A stretch of DNA of 33,204 bases from Thermoproteota archaeon (GTDB taxonomy: Archaea > Thermoproteota > Thermoprotei_A > Sulfolobales > Ignicoccaceae): the NCBI GenBank assembly GCA_013154085.1, contig JAADDE010000017.1, positions 1 through 33,204 of the forward strand. Direction: 5' to 3'. The notes beneath the pieces are model-generated. The model did no database searches. It was not told the DNA's origin and worked only from the letters and a program-made list of their open reading frames with translations. The stretch's first letter is position 1, and each line of letters starts with the position of its first letter. Positions 22,268 through 30,505 of this stretch are shown piece by piece. The position numbers and the translations under genes are program-made.

Positions 22268-24405
22268 TTGATGCCTCCAAGCTGATGCCAAGAGAGATAA
22301 ATAGAAAGCTCAGGGAGTACGCCAAGGAATACAAGAGGATAATCATAAGAAATCCGAACGCCAAGCACTACATCGCCGCCGGGCTCGTGGCCGACGTCGA
22401 GGTGGTGATCGAGGGGAGCGCGGGGTACTTCTTGGGCACCATGATACACGGACCCAAGATACTGCTGGAGGGGAACGCCGGGTGGTACGTAGGGGACAAC
22501 ATGACGAGCGGCGAGATAGCGGTCAAGGGGCACGCGGGCAACGGCGCCGGGCAGTACATGTACGGCGGCACGCTCATCGTTGAAGGGGATGCGGGCGACA
22601 GATCCGCCGCCTTGATGAAGGGAGGTAGGGTAATAATAAAGGGAGATGCCGGCCTCATGACCGGACTGTACATGATGGGCGGAGAGGTAATAGTTCTGGG
22701 GAACGTCAACGACTACGCCGGCGAGATGATAATAAGAGGCAAGATCTTTGTCGGAGGGGCTGTGAAGAGCCTGGGCAAGAACGCCAAGGTTGAGGAAGCC
22801 CCGCCGGAAGAGGTGGAGCGCGTCAACTCCATATTGCGCAAGTACGGCCTTCCCACGAAGGACAGCTACTACGTCATTCTGCCCAAGAGCTTGAGGCCCG
22901 TCTACAAGCCCCCGAGCGGCACGCCGGCTATGAAGAAGCTCTTCCCCAAGTATCGTGTTGTGTTCAAGTACGACATCTGCATAGGGTGCGGCACCTGTGC
23001 AATGGTCTGCCCCGAGGGCGTCATAAAGATGAAGGGCTACAAGCCGGTGGCTGCCAGAGAAGCGGACTGCATAGGCTGCTACGCGTGCATGAACTACTGC
23101 CCCACGGACGCCGTAAAGGTGGAGCGCGTCGCTGAAAGCATGACCAACAGGGCGCGCATTGACTCTAGTACGTTCAACTACATGAGGCAGATGGCCTCAA
23201 TAGGCCACCCCCCAGTGATCGGCATGGGCGCCGAGAACAAGTACTTCCCCTCTCTGGACCAGCTCACCTTCATCCCCGGACAGACCTCGAGGCCTCCGAT
23301 AGACAGCTACCGCGAGCCGTGCGATACGGAGGTGGTCTTGGGAGACCGGTTCGCCGAAAGGCCGCTCAAGCTCAAGGCTCCGATAATGATAGGCGCCATG
23401 AGCTTCGGCTCAGTGAGCAAGGAAGTAAAGGTGGCTCTGGCGAAGGCTGCGGGCAGGCTGGGCATAGCCGCGAACACCGGGGAGGGCGGAATGCTCCCGG
23501 AGGAGAGGAAGTACGCCACGATACTGGTCGTCCAGTACGCCTCCGGCAGGTTCGGGGTCTCGGCCAGCTACTTGAGGGCCGGAGATGCCGTCGAAATCAA
23601 GATAGGACAAGGGGCGAAGCCCGGCATGGGCGGCTTGCTGTTGGGCGAGAAGGTCACTGAAGATATCGCGAAGATGAGGGGCATTCCCATAGGGGCCGAC
23701 GCCATAAGCCCGGCGAGGCACTTGGACATAGTGGGTCCGGAAGATCTGAAGATGAAAATAGAGCAACTGAGGGAAATAACAGATTGGAAGGTGCCTATAA
23801 TTGTAAAGTACGCGGCCGGCAGAGTGGCGGACGACGTCAAAATAGCAGCCAAAGCCGGAGCGGACATAATAGTCATCGACGGCAAGCCCTCCGGCACCGG
23901 CGCGACCCCTTACATAGTTACGGAGCACACCGGCTACGCCACGATGGCTGCTGTGGTGGAAGCCCACAAGGCGCTCAAGGAGATAGGCCTCAGAGACAAG
24001 GTCAGCTTGGTGGTGGGGGGAGGAATAAAGACCGGCGCGGACGCCGCTAAGGTCTTGGCGCTGGGCGCGGACGCCGTGATGGTGGCTTCGGCCACCCTCG
24101 TGCCTATAGGGTGCACGTACTGCGGCACGTGCCACAACGGCAAGTGCCCTTACGGAATAGCGACCCAGAAGCCGGAGCTGAGGAGGAGGATCAACGTGGA
24201 GCTGGCTGCGAAGAGGATAGAGAACTACCTAAAGGCCTTCATAGAGGAAATGTGCATGTTCGCACAGCTGGCCGGAAAGAGCAAGCTGAGCAACTTGGAG
24301 CGGGAAGACCTGAGGGCCCTAACCTTCGAGGCGTCCATGCTGACCGGCGTCAAGCTTATGGGCGTTGAGAGGCCGGCCTCTGACCTCCTGAGATCCGACG
24401 AATGA
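22255..24405 (+). CDS. glutamate synthase, GXGXG - ferredoxin - FMN synthase fusion
   Basis: 716 aa. Domains in order: a GXGXG beta-helix domain (about 36-190, repeats such as GSAGYFLGT, GNAGWYVGD, GHAGNGAGQ, GDAGDRSAA); a two-cluster ferredoxin domain (C242, C245, C248, C252 and C272, C275, C278, C282); and the FMN-binding synthase domain (about 330-716). The latter has GGGIKTGADAAKVLALGADAV and the Fe-S cysteine loop C620, C623, C626, C631 (CTYCGTCHNGKCPYGIATQKPEL in parts). It converts 2-oxoglutarate plus ammonia to glutamate, with electrons probably from ferredoxin. GXGXG is N-terminal here, whereas bacterial GltB has it at the C-terminus and archaea often encode it separately. The start is ATG 22255, overlapping the amidotransferase gene. 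Confidence 0.92.
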   Translation: MDAVIDASKLMPREINRKLREYAKEYKRIIIRNPNAKHYIAAGLVADVEVVIEGSAGYFLGTMIHGPKILLEGNAGWYVGDNMTSGEIAVKGHAGNGAGQYMYGGTLIVEGDAGDRSAALMKGGRVIIKGDAGLMTGLYMMGGEVIVLGNVNDYAGEMIIRGKIFVGGAVKSLGKNAKVEEAPPEEVERVNSILRKYGLPTKDSYYVILPKSLRPVYKPPSGTPAMKKLFPKYRVVFKYDICIGCGTCAMVCPEGVIKMKGYKPVAAREADCIGCYACMNYCPTDAVKVERVAESMTNRARIDSSTFNYMRQMASIGHPPVIGMGAENKYFPSLDQLTFIPGQTSRPPIDSYREPCDTEVVLGDRFAERPLKLKAPIMIGAMSFGSVSKEVKVALAKAAGRLGIAANTGEGGMLPEERKYATILVVQYASGRFGVSASYLRAGDAVEIKIGQGAKPGMGGLLLGEKVTEDIAKMRGIPIGADAISPARHLDIVGPEDLKMKIEQLREITDWKVPIIVKYAAGRVADDVKIAAKAGADIIVIDGKPSGTGATPYIVTEHTGYATMAAVVEAHKALKEIGLRDKVSLVVGGGIKTGADAAKVLALGADAVMVASATLVPIGCTYCGTCHNGKCPYGIATQKPELRRRINVELAAKRIENYLKAFIEEMCMFAQLAGKSKLSNLEREDLRALTFEASMLTGVKLMGVERPASDLLRSDE

Positions 24406-25393
24406 CCTCTTTCAATATTATCCCAGAAATTATCATTACAGCGATGCTCAAATATGCTATTTCTTCCAGCCTCCCCACCCTCGTTAGGGGAGCCATCAGT
24501 ATTGACGCTATTGCCATTGCGCTGTAGGTCAGCCCCAGCGATGCTCCCTTCGCCTCCGGAACCATCTTTGCGACCAGAGCTACCAGGCCCGCCTCATAGA
24601 ACGGGTACACGGGTATGGACCAGCTGATTAGGCACAGCGGCGGCGGAGCCAAAAGGGCTAAGGCCACCACTGCCGGATAGGCGAAAACCGAAGCTAAGAA
24701 GGTCCTTTCTGGGCCCCACCTCTCGAGCGCCTTGCCGGCCAGCAGGCCTCCCAAGAAGGCCGTTATTCCCGGGCCGACCGCGTAGGAGAGGACGAACGTC
24801 AGCTCGTCGGCCACGTTGTAGAACCTCCACGCGGTCAGCGCGTAGGCGACGTACTCTGCCCCCATAAAGAGGGCAAGCGGCGGGATGAACATCTTCAGCT
24901 TCGGCAAGGCCGCGAGGAAGTCTCCTCTTCCCTTAACGTTGGGAACGGAGTATATCACGAGGGCTGAGCCCGCGAGGATCGCCGAGGAGGCCACGGCGGG
25001 ACTCTTGAGATAGGGCATGGCCACGACTCCCAAGGCCCACCCTAAGGAGAGCGCGCCCACGGAGGCTCCCAGCTCCTCAGCCCCGAGCTCGTTCGCCGCC
25101 AGCAACGCAACCACGAAAGCCGCGTAGAAGAGCGAGAGGGTCAGGAACACCGTGAGGGGCGTGACGCCGAGGAGGGGGAAGAGGGCGGCGGCGGGAGAAG
25201 CTAGGGCGGCAGTTCTCATGCCCTTCTTGTCCGCCAGCCATCCGAAGAACACCGCCGGGCCGGCTGACGCCATCTCCGCTACGGCCACCGCTGTGGCGTG
25301 GCCCTCCCCTCCCCCGACCCTCGCGAGGGTGGTGAAGTAGCCATACGCCAAGGCCAGCAGGGACACTCCGACCAGCAACGCTCCCTTTCTCAT
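24356..25393 (-). CDS. major facilitator superfamily transporter
   Basis: 345 aa with about eleven hydrophobic helices. The MFS loop signature between helices 2 and 3 is visible as FFGWLADKKGMRTAAL (GxLADKxGxR), and a weaker repeat in the second half is GGLLAGKALERWGPERTF. The start is ATG 25393, which overlaps the stop of the upstream gene as ATGA; a TTG four codons earlier is less likely. The last 50 bp overlap the convergent glutamate synthase gene. Substrate is unknown. Confidence 0.85.
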   Translation of the reverse strand: MRKGALLVGVSLLALAYGYFTTLARVGGGEGHATAVAVAEMASAGPAVFFGWLADKKGMRTAALASPAAALFPLLGVTPLTVFLTLSLFYAAFVVALLAANELGAEELGASVGALSLGWALGVVAMPYLKSPAVASSAILAGSALVIYSVPNVKGRGDFLAALPKLKMFIPPLALFMGAEYVAYALTAWRFYNVADELTFVLSYAVGPGITAFLGGLLAGKALERWGPERTFLASVFAYPAVVALALLAPPPLCLISWSIPVYPFYEAGLVALVAKMVPEAKGASLGLTYSAMAIASILMAPLTRVGRLEEIAYLSIAVMIISGIILKEVIRRISGGQRPASQRP

Positions 25394-25836
25394 ACCTTCT
25401 TGCACTTCTCAACACCCATGTTCTTCAGCCTTTTTGTTAGTTTATCGAGAAGGTGAAAGGCTTTCTTCGACACCAGCATTCGGTAGGTCCTTCCGTCTCT
25501 CGACTTCAAGATGAACAGCACGGTGTTTTCGTATTCCCTCGCCAGCCCCTTTGCCGTGTGCTCCTCGACCCTCCAGCACTTAATTTCGTCAACCTTCAGC
25601 TCTAGGACTTTTTCCTTGGTGCCCCTCTCCTTCGTCCTCATTTTCTCTATTTTGTAGAGAAAGAGGTCTAGGTGCTTGGAGAGCCCCCGCCGCGACCTCC
25701 CGGCCCCGCGGGCGGCGAGCCTCTCCAGCAACAGCTTCTCCCCGTCGAAGGTTAAGTCGCAGTGCTCCACTTCTCTTCCCTTCATCAGTACGACGCTGTA
25801 TATTATCACCGGCGCCCCCGAGGGCTTCGAGGTCAA
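25390..25836 (-). CDS. hypothetical protein, unknown function
   Basis: 148 aa, not recognised. Highly charged and basic, with beta strands near both ends (VIIYSVVLMKGREVEHCDLTFDG; NTVLFILKSRDGRTYRMLVSKKAFHLL) that resemble a PH-like or similar small beta fold, though this is only an impression. The start is TTG 25836, with a TATA-like CCCTATAGCGG about 28 nt upstream. GTG 25809 and ATG 25785 are alternatives. It is translationally coupled to the MFS gene (ATGA overlap). Confidence 0.65.
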   Translation of the reverse strand: MTSKPSGAPVIIYSVVLMKGREVEHCDLTFDGEKLLLERLAARGAGRSRRGLSKHLDLFLYKIEKMRTKERGTKEKVLELKVDEIKCWRVEEHTAKGLAREYENTVLFILKSRDGRTYRMLVSKKAFHLLDKLTKRLKNMGVEKCKKV

Positions 25837-25867
25837 GCTTTCAAGAGTTCCAGCCCTCCGCTATAGG

Positions 25868-26818
25868 GTGCCCGGCGTGTTCCCGCTACCCCTTACAGAT
25901 ACCGAGTCCCTCAAAGCGAACGGAATTGAAATACTGAAGCTGGACGCAGATCCGGTATCTAAAAGGGAGAACTACATAAAGTCCTACTTGGCCGTGGGCA
26001 GAGAAGGCCGCGTGCTCTTCGAGACCGGTCCGGCTAAGTCGTTCGAGACCCTCATAGAATCCCTCAACAGCTATGGAATAAAGCTGAGCGAGGTGGATGC
26101 TGTATTCGTCACTCACATACACCTAGACCACGCCGGCGGCTTGGGGAAGGTCTTAAGGGAGTGCGGGTGCAAGGCTTACGTTCACCCAAAGGGAGTGAAG
26201 CACTTGGCGAACCCCTCCAAGCTCAATGAGGCTGCAAGGGCCGCGCTGGGCGAGGAGGTCTTTGAAGCCTACGGCCCCGCCGTGCCGGTCGAGGAGGAAG
26301 CCTTGGTCAGCACTGCCGACGGCGAAACCATAAATATAAAGGATGTAAGCGTTAGGGTGGTCCACACGCCAGGCCACGCTCCCCATCACCAAGCGTTCCT
26401 CCTCAACGGGGTGCTCTTCCCCGGCGACGCGCTGGGGGAAGTAACCACTTGGGTTGGGGCGTACACGCCGACCACTCCGCACCGAACAATCTTAAATATG
26501 GTAATAGATTCAATATTCAAGTTAATGGATCTTGAGCCGTGGGCCTCCGCGTACACCCACAGAGGCTTCGTAGTCGGCAAAGAGAACGTTCTGCTTCAGA
26601 TGGCCGGCTCCGTGGAGCAACTCCGCACGTGGCGCCAGACTGTGTGGATCAGAGCAAGGGAGTGCGGCGCAGACGTGTGGTGCCACTACGAGAGGCTGAA
26701 GAGGGCTGATCCGATGCTGAAGATGCTGGAGGAAGAGGTTGAAAAGAGCAGCTTGCTGAAGAACTCTATCCGCATGAGCATAGACGGCATCTACAAATAC
26801 GTCATGGGGATCAAATGA
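25868..26818 (+). CDS. metallo-beta-lactamase fold hydrolase
   Basis: 316 aa from GTG 25868 (a second GTG is three codons later). The di-metal motif is FVTHIHLDHAGGLGK (HxHxDH), followed by VHTPGHAPHHQAFLL and LFPGDALGEV with the bridging Asp. A long C-terminal helical region follows (SVEQLRTWRQTVWIRAREC through MLKMLEEEVEKSS), with a final His site in YTHRGFVVG. This is closest to the broad glyoxalase II-like MBL group; substrate is unknown. The frame is open further upstream, but there it covers the divergent gene. A TATA-like TGTATATTATC at 25795-25805 would give a 40-nt leader. The 3' end overlaps the convergent gene by 8 bp. Confidence 0.82.
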   Translation: MPGVFPLPLTDTESLKANGIEILKLDADPVSKRENYIKSYLAVGREGRVLFETGPAKSFETLIESLNSYGIKLSEVDAVFVTHIHLDHAGGLGKVLRECGCKAYVHPKGVKHLANPSKLNEAARAALGEEVFEAYGPAVPVEEEALVSTADGETINIKDVSVRVVHTPGHAPHHQAFLLNGVLFPGDALGEVTTWVGAYTPTTPHRTILNMVIDSIFKLMDLEPWASAYTHRGFVVGKENVLLQMAGSVEQLRTWRQTVWIRARECGADVWCHYERLKRADPMLKMLEEEVEKSSLLKNSIRMSIDGIYKYVMGIK

Positions 26819-27599
26819 TCTTTACGTAGTCGAACAGTCCGACTTTGAGCTTCACCTTTACTCTCAAGTTCGATCCCAAGCGCTCCTTAACGACTTTTGC
26901 TATCTCCTCCGCAACCTTGTAGCCGCTGAATATGCCTACCTTAGCCTCCGGCGACTTCTCGGCGAGTATGGTCACTTCAACAATATTGTTCGCGACGTCA
27001 ACAACAATCACATAGTCTTTCAGCACCAAGCCCCTCGACGCCAGTATCGCTTTCAGTATCTCATCGAACACTATATCCGCGATCAAGTAGATTACTTTGC
27101 CTTCCATACTTACTACGACCATGATCGGCTCTGGGAATTTTTCTTGCGACATTATTTTCATTAAGTGGTTTACTATCAGCTTCGCCGCGCCTTGTATGGA
27201 CGTGCCGACGGTGCCCTTCCTCTCTAAGCGGAACTTCAGCACCCAGAGGCCCGTATCCTTATCCTTCTCCTTAACTATGTCCGTTACTATGAAAGGCAGT
27301 CTTTCGGAAAACTCTGTTAAGCTCCACTTTATTTTGTTGTATATCTCATCGATAAGCGGCTTCCTCTCCTCCTTAGGCGCGATCTCCGGCGCTCCCCTCA
27401 CTGCCGACGATCTCAGTATAACCAAGTACGTGGAGTTTGCGTCGACCTCCTCTAAGTTGGTCTCGTTGAGTATGATGAGTACAGGCTCATCCTCCTCGAG
27501 GGGGATTATCCTCACCTCTTGGAAGGTCTTAACGAGCTCGGGGAGCTCCGAGCCTTTGGCAACGCCGAACACGTACTTCACGGTTCTCACCTTCGGCAC
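26811..27599 (-). CDS. hypothetical protein, unknown function
   Basis: 262 aa, not recognised. A soluble alpha/beta protein without signal or membrane segments. It has several strong strands (EPVLIILNET, STYLVILRSS, PIMVVVSMEGKVIYLIADIVFDEI, DYVIVVDVANNIVEVTIL) separated by charged helices, and a basic C-terminus (SNLRVKVKLKVGLFDYVKII). There is no catalytic motif I can name. The start is GTG 27599 (PKVRTVKYVFGV), 12 nt after the ThiI-like gene stop, so the two are likely cotranscribed. Its DNA is slightly more A/T-rich than the neighbours. Confidence 0.7.
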   Translation of the reverse strand: MPKVRTVKYVFGVAKGSELPELVKTFQEVRIIPLEEDEPVLIILNETNLEEVDANSTYLVILRSSAVRGAPEIAPKEERKPLIDEIYNKIKWSLTEFSERLPFIVTDIVKEKDKDTGLWVLKFRLERKGTVGTSIQGAAKLIVNHLMKIMSQEKFPEPIMVVVSMEGKVIYLIADIVFDEILKAILASRGLVLKDYVIVVDVANNIVEVTILAEKSPEAKVGIFSGYKVAEEIAKVVKERLGSNLRVKVKLKVGLFDYVKII

Positions 27600-27611
27600 G
27601 CTCGTGTCTCC

Positions 27612-28226
27612 TCATCCCATAGCGGTTAGGTCGGACGCTTTCCACATGCCCAGCTTCCTTGAGAAGTGTAAGTTCTTCCCTATTAAGTAGTCGAGCACGC
27701 GCCTCAGCTTGCCGGTCGGTGCCCTCGTGGCCACTGGGTCGGGCTTGAAGGGGCATTTCAACGTGCTTACGGCCTCTGCCAAAGGTTTTAATGGATGGTC
27801 GTGCTCCAAGTCCTCTTTATCAGAGCCGAAGAGCGGGCGCGCGACGGGCGCCCCAGAGGATATGAAGTGGGCGTTGCTGAGCGTCTGCGAGGCGACTTGG
27901 CCGAGCGAGTCCCCAATTACGACCCTACCGTGCTCGGACGCCCTCAAGACCATCCCTCTCTTGCAAGCCAGACATAGAAACCGCTCCATTTTATACTTCT
28001 TTAAGTCCTCGAGCATTTTCCTTAAGAAGGGCCTATGATCGTAAAGGAGTACATACGCCTCTGGGTCCAAAAGGTAGATCTGCTTCAAGGCTCTGAAGCT
28101 CGCAGTGGGGGATATGAGGAAGTGTGCATACCTCTTGGGCCTCAGCGTGGCAGCGAGGTAGAAGCTGTCCAGACCGCCAGAAAACAGCAAAATCTCCTCC
28201 AAACCAGAGCTCCCGCGTAGAGCCAT
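27612..28226 (-). CDS. minimal ThiI-like PP-loop ATPase (tRNA thiolation-type domain only)
   Basis: 204 aa. The ATP pyrophosphatase PP-loop is LLFSGGLDSFYLA near the N-terminus. The ThiI signature GDSLGQVASQTLSNAHFI is followed by PVARPLFGSDKEDL, as in the AANH domain of ThiI, the enzyme of 4-thiouridine formation in tRNA. The N-terminal NFLD and THUMP domains are absent. A CLACKR motif and a later Cys (TLKCPF) could serve sulfur chemistry. It may be a free-standing tRNA or other sulfur transferase; activity is inferred. The start is ATG 28226, sharing the palindrome CATG with the divergent hypD ATG. TTG 28202 would avoid this clash. Confidence 0.8.
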   Translation of the reverse strand: MALRGSSGLEEILLFSGGLDSFYLAATLRPKRYAHFLISPTASFRALKQIYLLDPEAYVLLYDHRPFLRKMLEDLKKYKMERFLCLACKRGMVLRASEHGRVVIGDSLGQVASQTLSNAHFISSGAPVARPLFGSDKEDLEHDHPLKPLAEAVSTLKCPFKPDPVATRAPTGKLRRVLDYLIGKNLHFSRKLGMWKASDLTAMG

Positions 28227-29361
28227 GAAAGGGGCTCAAGAGCTTGTGGAGCTGAGCGTTAGAGCTATAAGGAAGCTCCTCCCCCTCGCCTTAAAGAAGA
28301 AGAATAAAAACGTAATCAAGATAATGCACGTCTGCGGAACGCACGAGCACACAGTGACCCACAACGGGCTCCGGTCGCTGATGCCCAAGGGCCTGGAGCT
28401 GATAGCTGGGCCCGGGTGTCCTGTCTGCGTGACGCCGGCCAGCGCCGTGGACGCGCTGATAGACTTAGCACTGGACGGCGTTAGGGTCTACGCCTACGGC
28501 GACGTGTACAAGCTGCCGGGCACCAAGGGCTCGCTGGCCACCGCGAGGGCTATGGGCGGCGACGTGAAGGTAGTGTACGGATTCTTGGACGCTATAAAAG
28601 ATGCGAAGGAGCACCGGAAGGAATCGGTCTTCTTCGGCGTGGGCTTCGAAACCACGGTCGTAACCGTGGCGAGTCCTATATACGAAGGGCTCGTGCCGGA
28701 GAACTTGAAAGTTCTCCCAGCCTACCTCCTAACCGCCCCCGGGTTGAAGAGGGCAATCGAAGCCCATGAAGGCATTGGAATACCCTTGGACGGGATAATA
28801 GCTCCGGGCCACGTGTCAAGCGTGATCGGCGCCAACGCGTGGAAGTACCTCCCGGAGGAGTTCGGCTTCCCGACGGTCGTGGCCGGCTTTGAGGCGTTCG
28901 ACTACCTGCTGGCGGTCGTGGAGATACTGAGGCAGATAGTGAAGGGCGAGGCCAAGCTGGTGAACGAGTACTCGAGGGTGGTCAGGCCGGAGGGCAACGT
29001 GCACGCGTGGAAGAAGGTCATGGAGGTCTTCGAGGTCGTTGATGCGTACTGGCGCGGAATAGGGGTTCTGCCCAAGAGCGGGCTCAGGTTCCGGGAAAGC
29101 TACAAGGAGTACGACGCTCTAAGGGAATACGGGCTCGAGATCAAGCCAACGGAGAGGGAGCTCCCGCCCGGGTGCAAGTGCGCGGAGATAAACTTGGGAA
29201 TAGCGAAGCCTACAGACTGCCCGTACTTCAAGAAGAACTGCACCCCGACTCATCCCATCGGACCTTGCATGGTCAGCGACGAGGGAACTTGCTCCATATG
29301 GGCGAGGTTCGGCGGAGGGGGGCTCGTGGAGGAGCTCGCAAGAGAGGCCGGGATACTCTGA
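28225..29361 (+). CDS. hypD: hydrogenase maturation protein HypD
   Basis: 378 aa Fe-S protein that, with HypC and HypE, assembles the Fe(CN)2CO part of [NiFe] hydrogenase. Conserved features are IMHVCGTHEHTVTHNGLRSLMP (active-site Cys), GPGCPVCVTP, GFFGVGFETT-like VFFGVGFETTVVTVA, and the C-terminal cluster-binding cysteines in PPGCKCAEINLG, TDCPYFKKNC, GPCMVSDEGTCSIW. Length matches the family. It shows the organism uses a [NiFe] hydrogenase, consistent with H2 oxidation, but no other hyp or hydrogenase genes are in the window. The start is ATG 28225; GTG 28246 is an alternative that avoids overlap with the divergent gene. Confidence 0.95.
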   Translation: MKGAQELVELSVRAIRKLLPLALKKKNKNVIKIMHVCGTHEHTVTHNGLRSLMPKGLELIAGPGCPVCVTPASAVDALIDLALDGVRVYAYGDVYKLPGTKGSLATARAMGGDVKVVYGFLDAIKDAKEHRKESVFFGVGFETTVVTVASPIYEGLVPENLKVLPAYLLTAPGLKRAIEAHEGIGIPLDGIIAPGHVSSVIGANAWKYLPEEFGFPTVVAGFEAFDYLLAVVEILRQIVKGEAKLVNEYSRVVRPEGNVHAWKKVMEVFEVVDAYWRGIGVLPKSGLRFRESYKEYDALREYGLEIKPTERELPPGCKCAEINLGIAKPTDCPYFKKNCTPTHPIGPCMVSDEGTCSIWARFGGGGLVEELAREAGIL

Positions 29362-29393
29362 GCCCTCGGCCTGGCTACGCCGCTCGTCACCGC

Positions 29394-30476
29394 TCACGCG
29401 CGAGACTGCTCCTCATCGGGCCTCGGGAGCGCGTAGAGCTTGCCCTTGTACTCGACGAGGTAGACCTCATCTCCCTCCTCTAAGCCGTGTGGGCCCTCAG
29501 CCTCCACGAGCTCTCCCTCGGACCTCACCTTGAGCGGCTCCACGCTCTCAACCGTTCCCAGCCTGAGCCTCCTCTCGCCCAAGTACGCTATGTCGCCGCT
29601 CTTCCTCATGCTCCACCAGTCGTCGCTGGCTACCTTCACCTCCCTGTCGCTCGGAAGCAAGTACACGTGGAACTTCCCCCTGCTGAAGCCGGTGAATATG
29701 GCCGGCTCTCCTTTGAATATTAGGCCTTCTCCCTCCCTTATGCTCGGGAGCCTAACGCTTATTGTCAGCCTCGTCCTAACCTTGCCGTCCCTCCTCATTC
29801 CAACAACGCTGTGCGATTCAATTATCTTAGCCCCCATGTTGAAGCGCATGAGCTGGGCCGCTCTTTTGGCAACTTCCTTGCTGGTGAGCAATACATCCAA
29901 CCCCGTCCTCTGCTCCACCAGCTCCACTATGTCCTCGCCGCTACCCACCTTGGCAAACAGCTCGCCCGCCTCCCGGAGCTCCTCCTGCGTCACGTCCCCC
30001 CTCTCGCTCCTGATCTGGAGGACCGCGTCGTAGTCCTTCCCGCTCTTCATTAAGCACTTGGGACACGGCCTCTTTTCGACGTCAAGCTCTATGGGCAAGG
30101 TTTGGCGGGCCTCGGCGCCGCCCACCTTAACCAAGGCCGTCACCCTTGCTACGTACCTGCCTCCCCTCCGGCGCTCCACCCTCACGCCTTCCACTTCAAC
30201 TTCCTCCGCCGGTGGAATTGGGGATATGTTGGCCTCCACGGTTCTCTCCGCAAGCATCCTTATGGTCTCTTCCACGTCCCCAGTTCCCCTGACCCACGCG
30301 TTGTCGACCATGTAGGACGAGCATATGGGACAAACGACTATGTGCTTGCTCCCCTTAACCTCGAACAGCGGAGACTCCTCCACCAAGCACTTCAAGCACA
30401 GGTGGCCCACGACGGGGTTATCGGGGCTGTCCGGGGCTCCGCACTTGACGCAGAACCTCCTTCTTCTCCTCGCCAT
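29394..30476 (-). CDS. NMD3 family ribosomal export/assembly protein
   Basis: 360 aa archaeal NMD3, a large-subunit ribosome-associated factor. N-terminal zinc-binding CxxC pairs are seen in RFCVKCGAPD, HLCLKCLVEE, VVCPICSS and RPCPKCLMKSG. A mixed alpha/beta domain follows (SGEDIVELVEQRTGLDVLL; KIIESHSVVGM) and then C-terminal beta barrels (RLRLGTVESVEPLKVRSEG; EGDEVYLVEYKGKLYALP). The start is ATG 30476 with GGGAG upstream, supported by a TATA box at 30508-30517. The alternative ATG 30506, overlapping the preceding stop as TGATG, would add ten residues. The very 3' end is convergent with hypD. Confidence 0.9.
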   Translation of the reverse strand: MARRRRRFCVKCGAPDSPDNPVVGHLCLKCLVEESPLFEVKGSKHIVVCPICSSYMVDNAWVRGTGDVEETIRMLAERTVEANISPIPPAEEVEVEGVRVERRRGGRYVARVTALVKVGGAEARQTLPIELDVEKRPCPKCLMKSGKDYDAVLQIRSERGDVTQEELREAGELFAKVGSGEDIVELVEQRTGLDVLLTSKEVAKRAAQLMRFNMGAKIIESHSVVGMRRDGKVRTRLTISVRLPSIREGEGLIFKGEPAIFTGFSRGKFHVYLLPSDREVKVASDDWWSMRKSGDIAYLGERRLRLGTVESVEPLKVRSEGELVEAEGPHGLEEGDEVYLVEYKGKLYALPRPDEEQSRA

Positions 30477-30505
30477 TTCTCCCGCGCCCGGAGCTTCTGC
30501 CGGCA

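Noticed and set aside
25676-25867. Longer N-terminus (64 codons) of the MBL protein.
   Set aside because: The segment is antisense to the 148-aa gene and is Ser/Pro-rich shadow sequence; GTG 25868 fits the fold start better.
27570-27625. A C box-like ATGAGGA at the ThiI-like gene stop (minus strand), 12 nt before CCGA, resembling a third C/D sRNA.
   Set aside because: The following C' (GTGAGAA) does not pair with the D' box, no D box follows at guide distance, and there is no terminal stem.
29355-29400. GTGAGCG and GTGACGA followed by CCGA at the NMD3 stop (minus strand), considered as a C/D sRNA.
   Set aside because: Box bases are not complementary in the required positions and a second box pair is missing.
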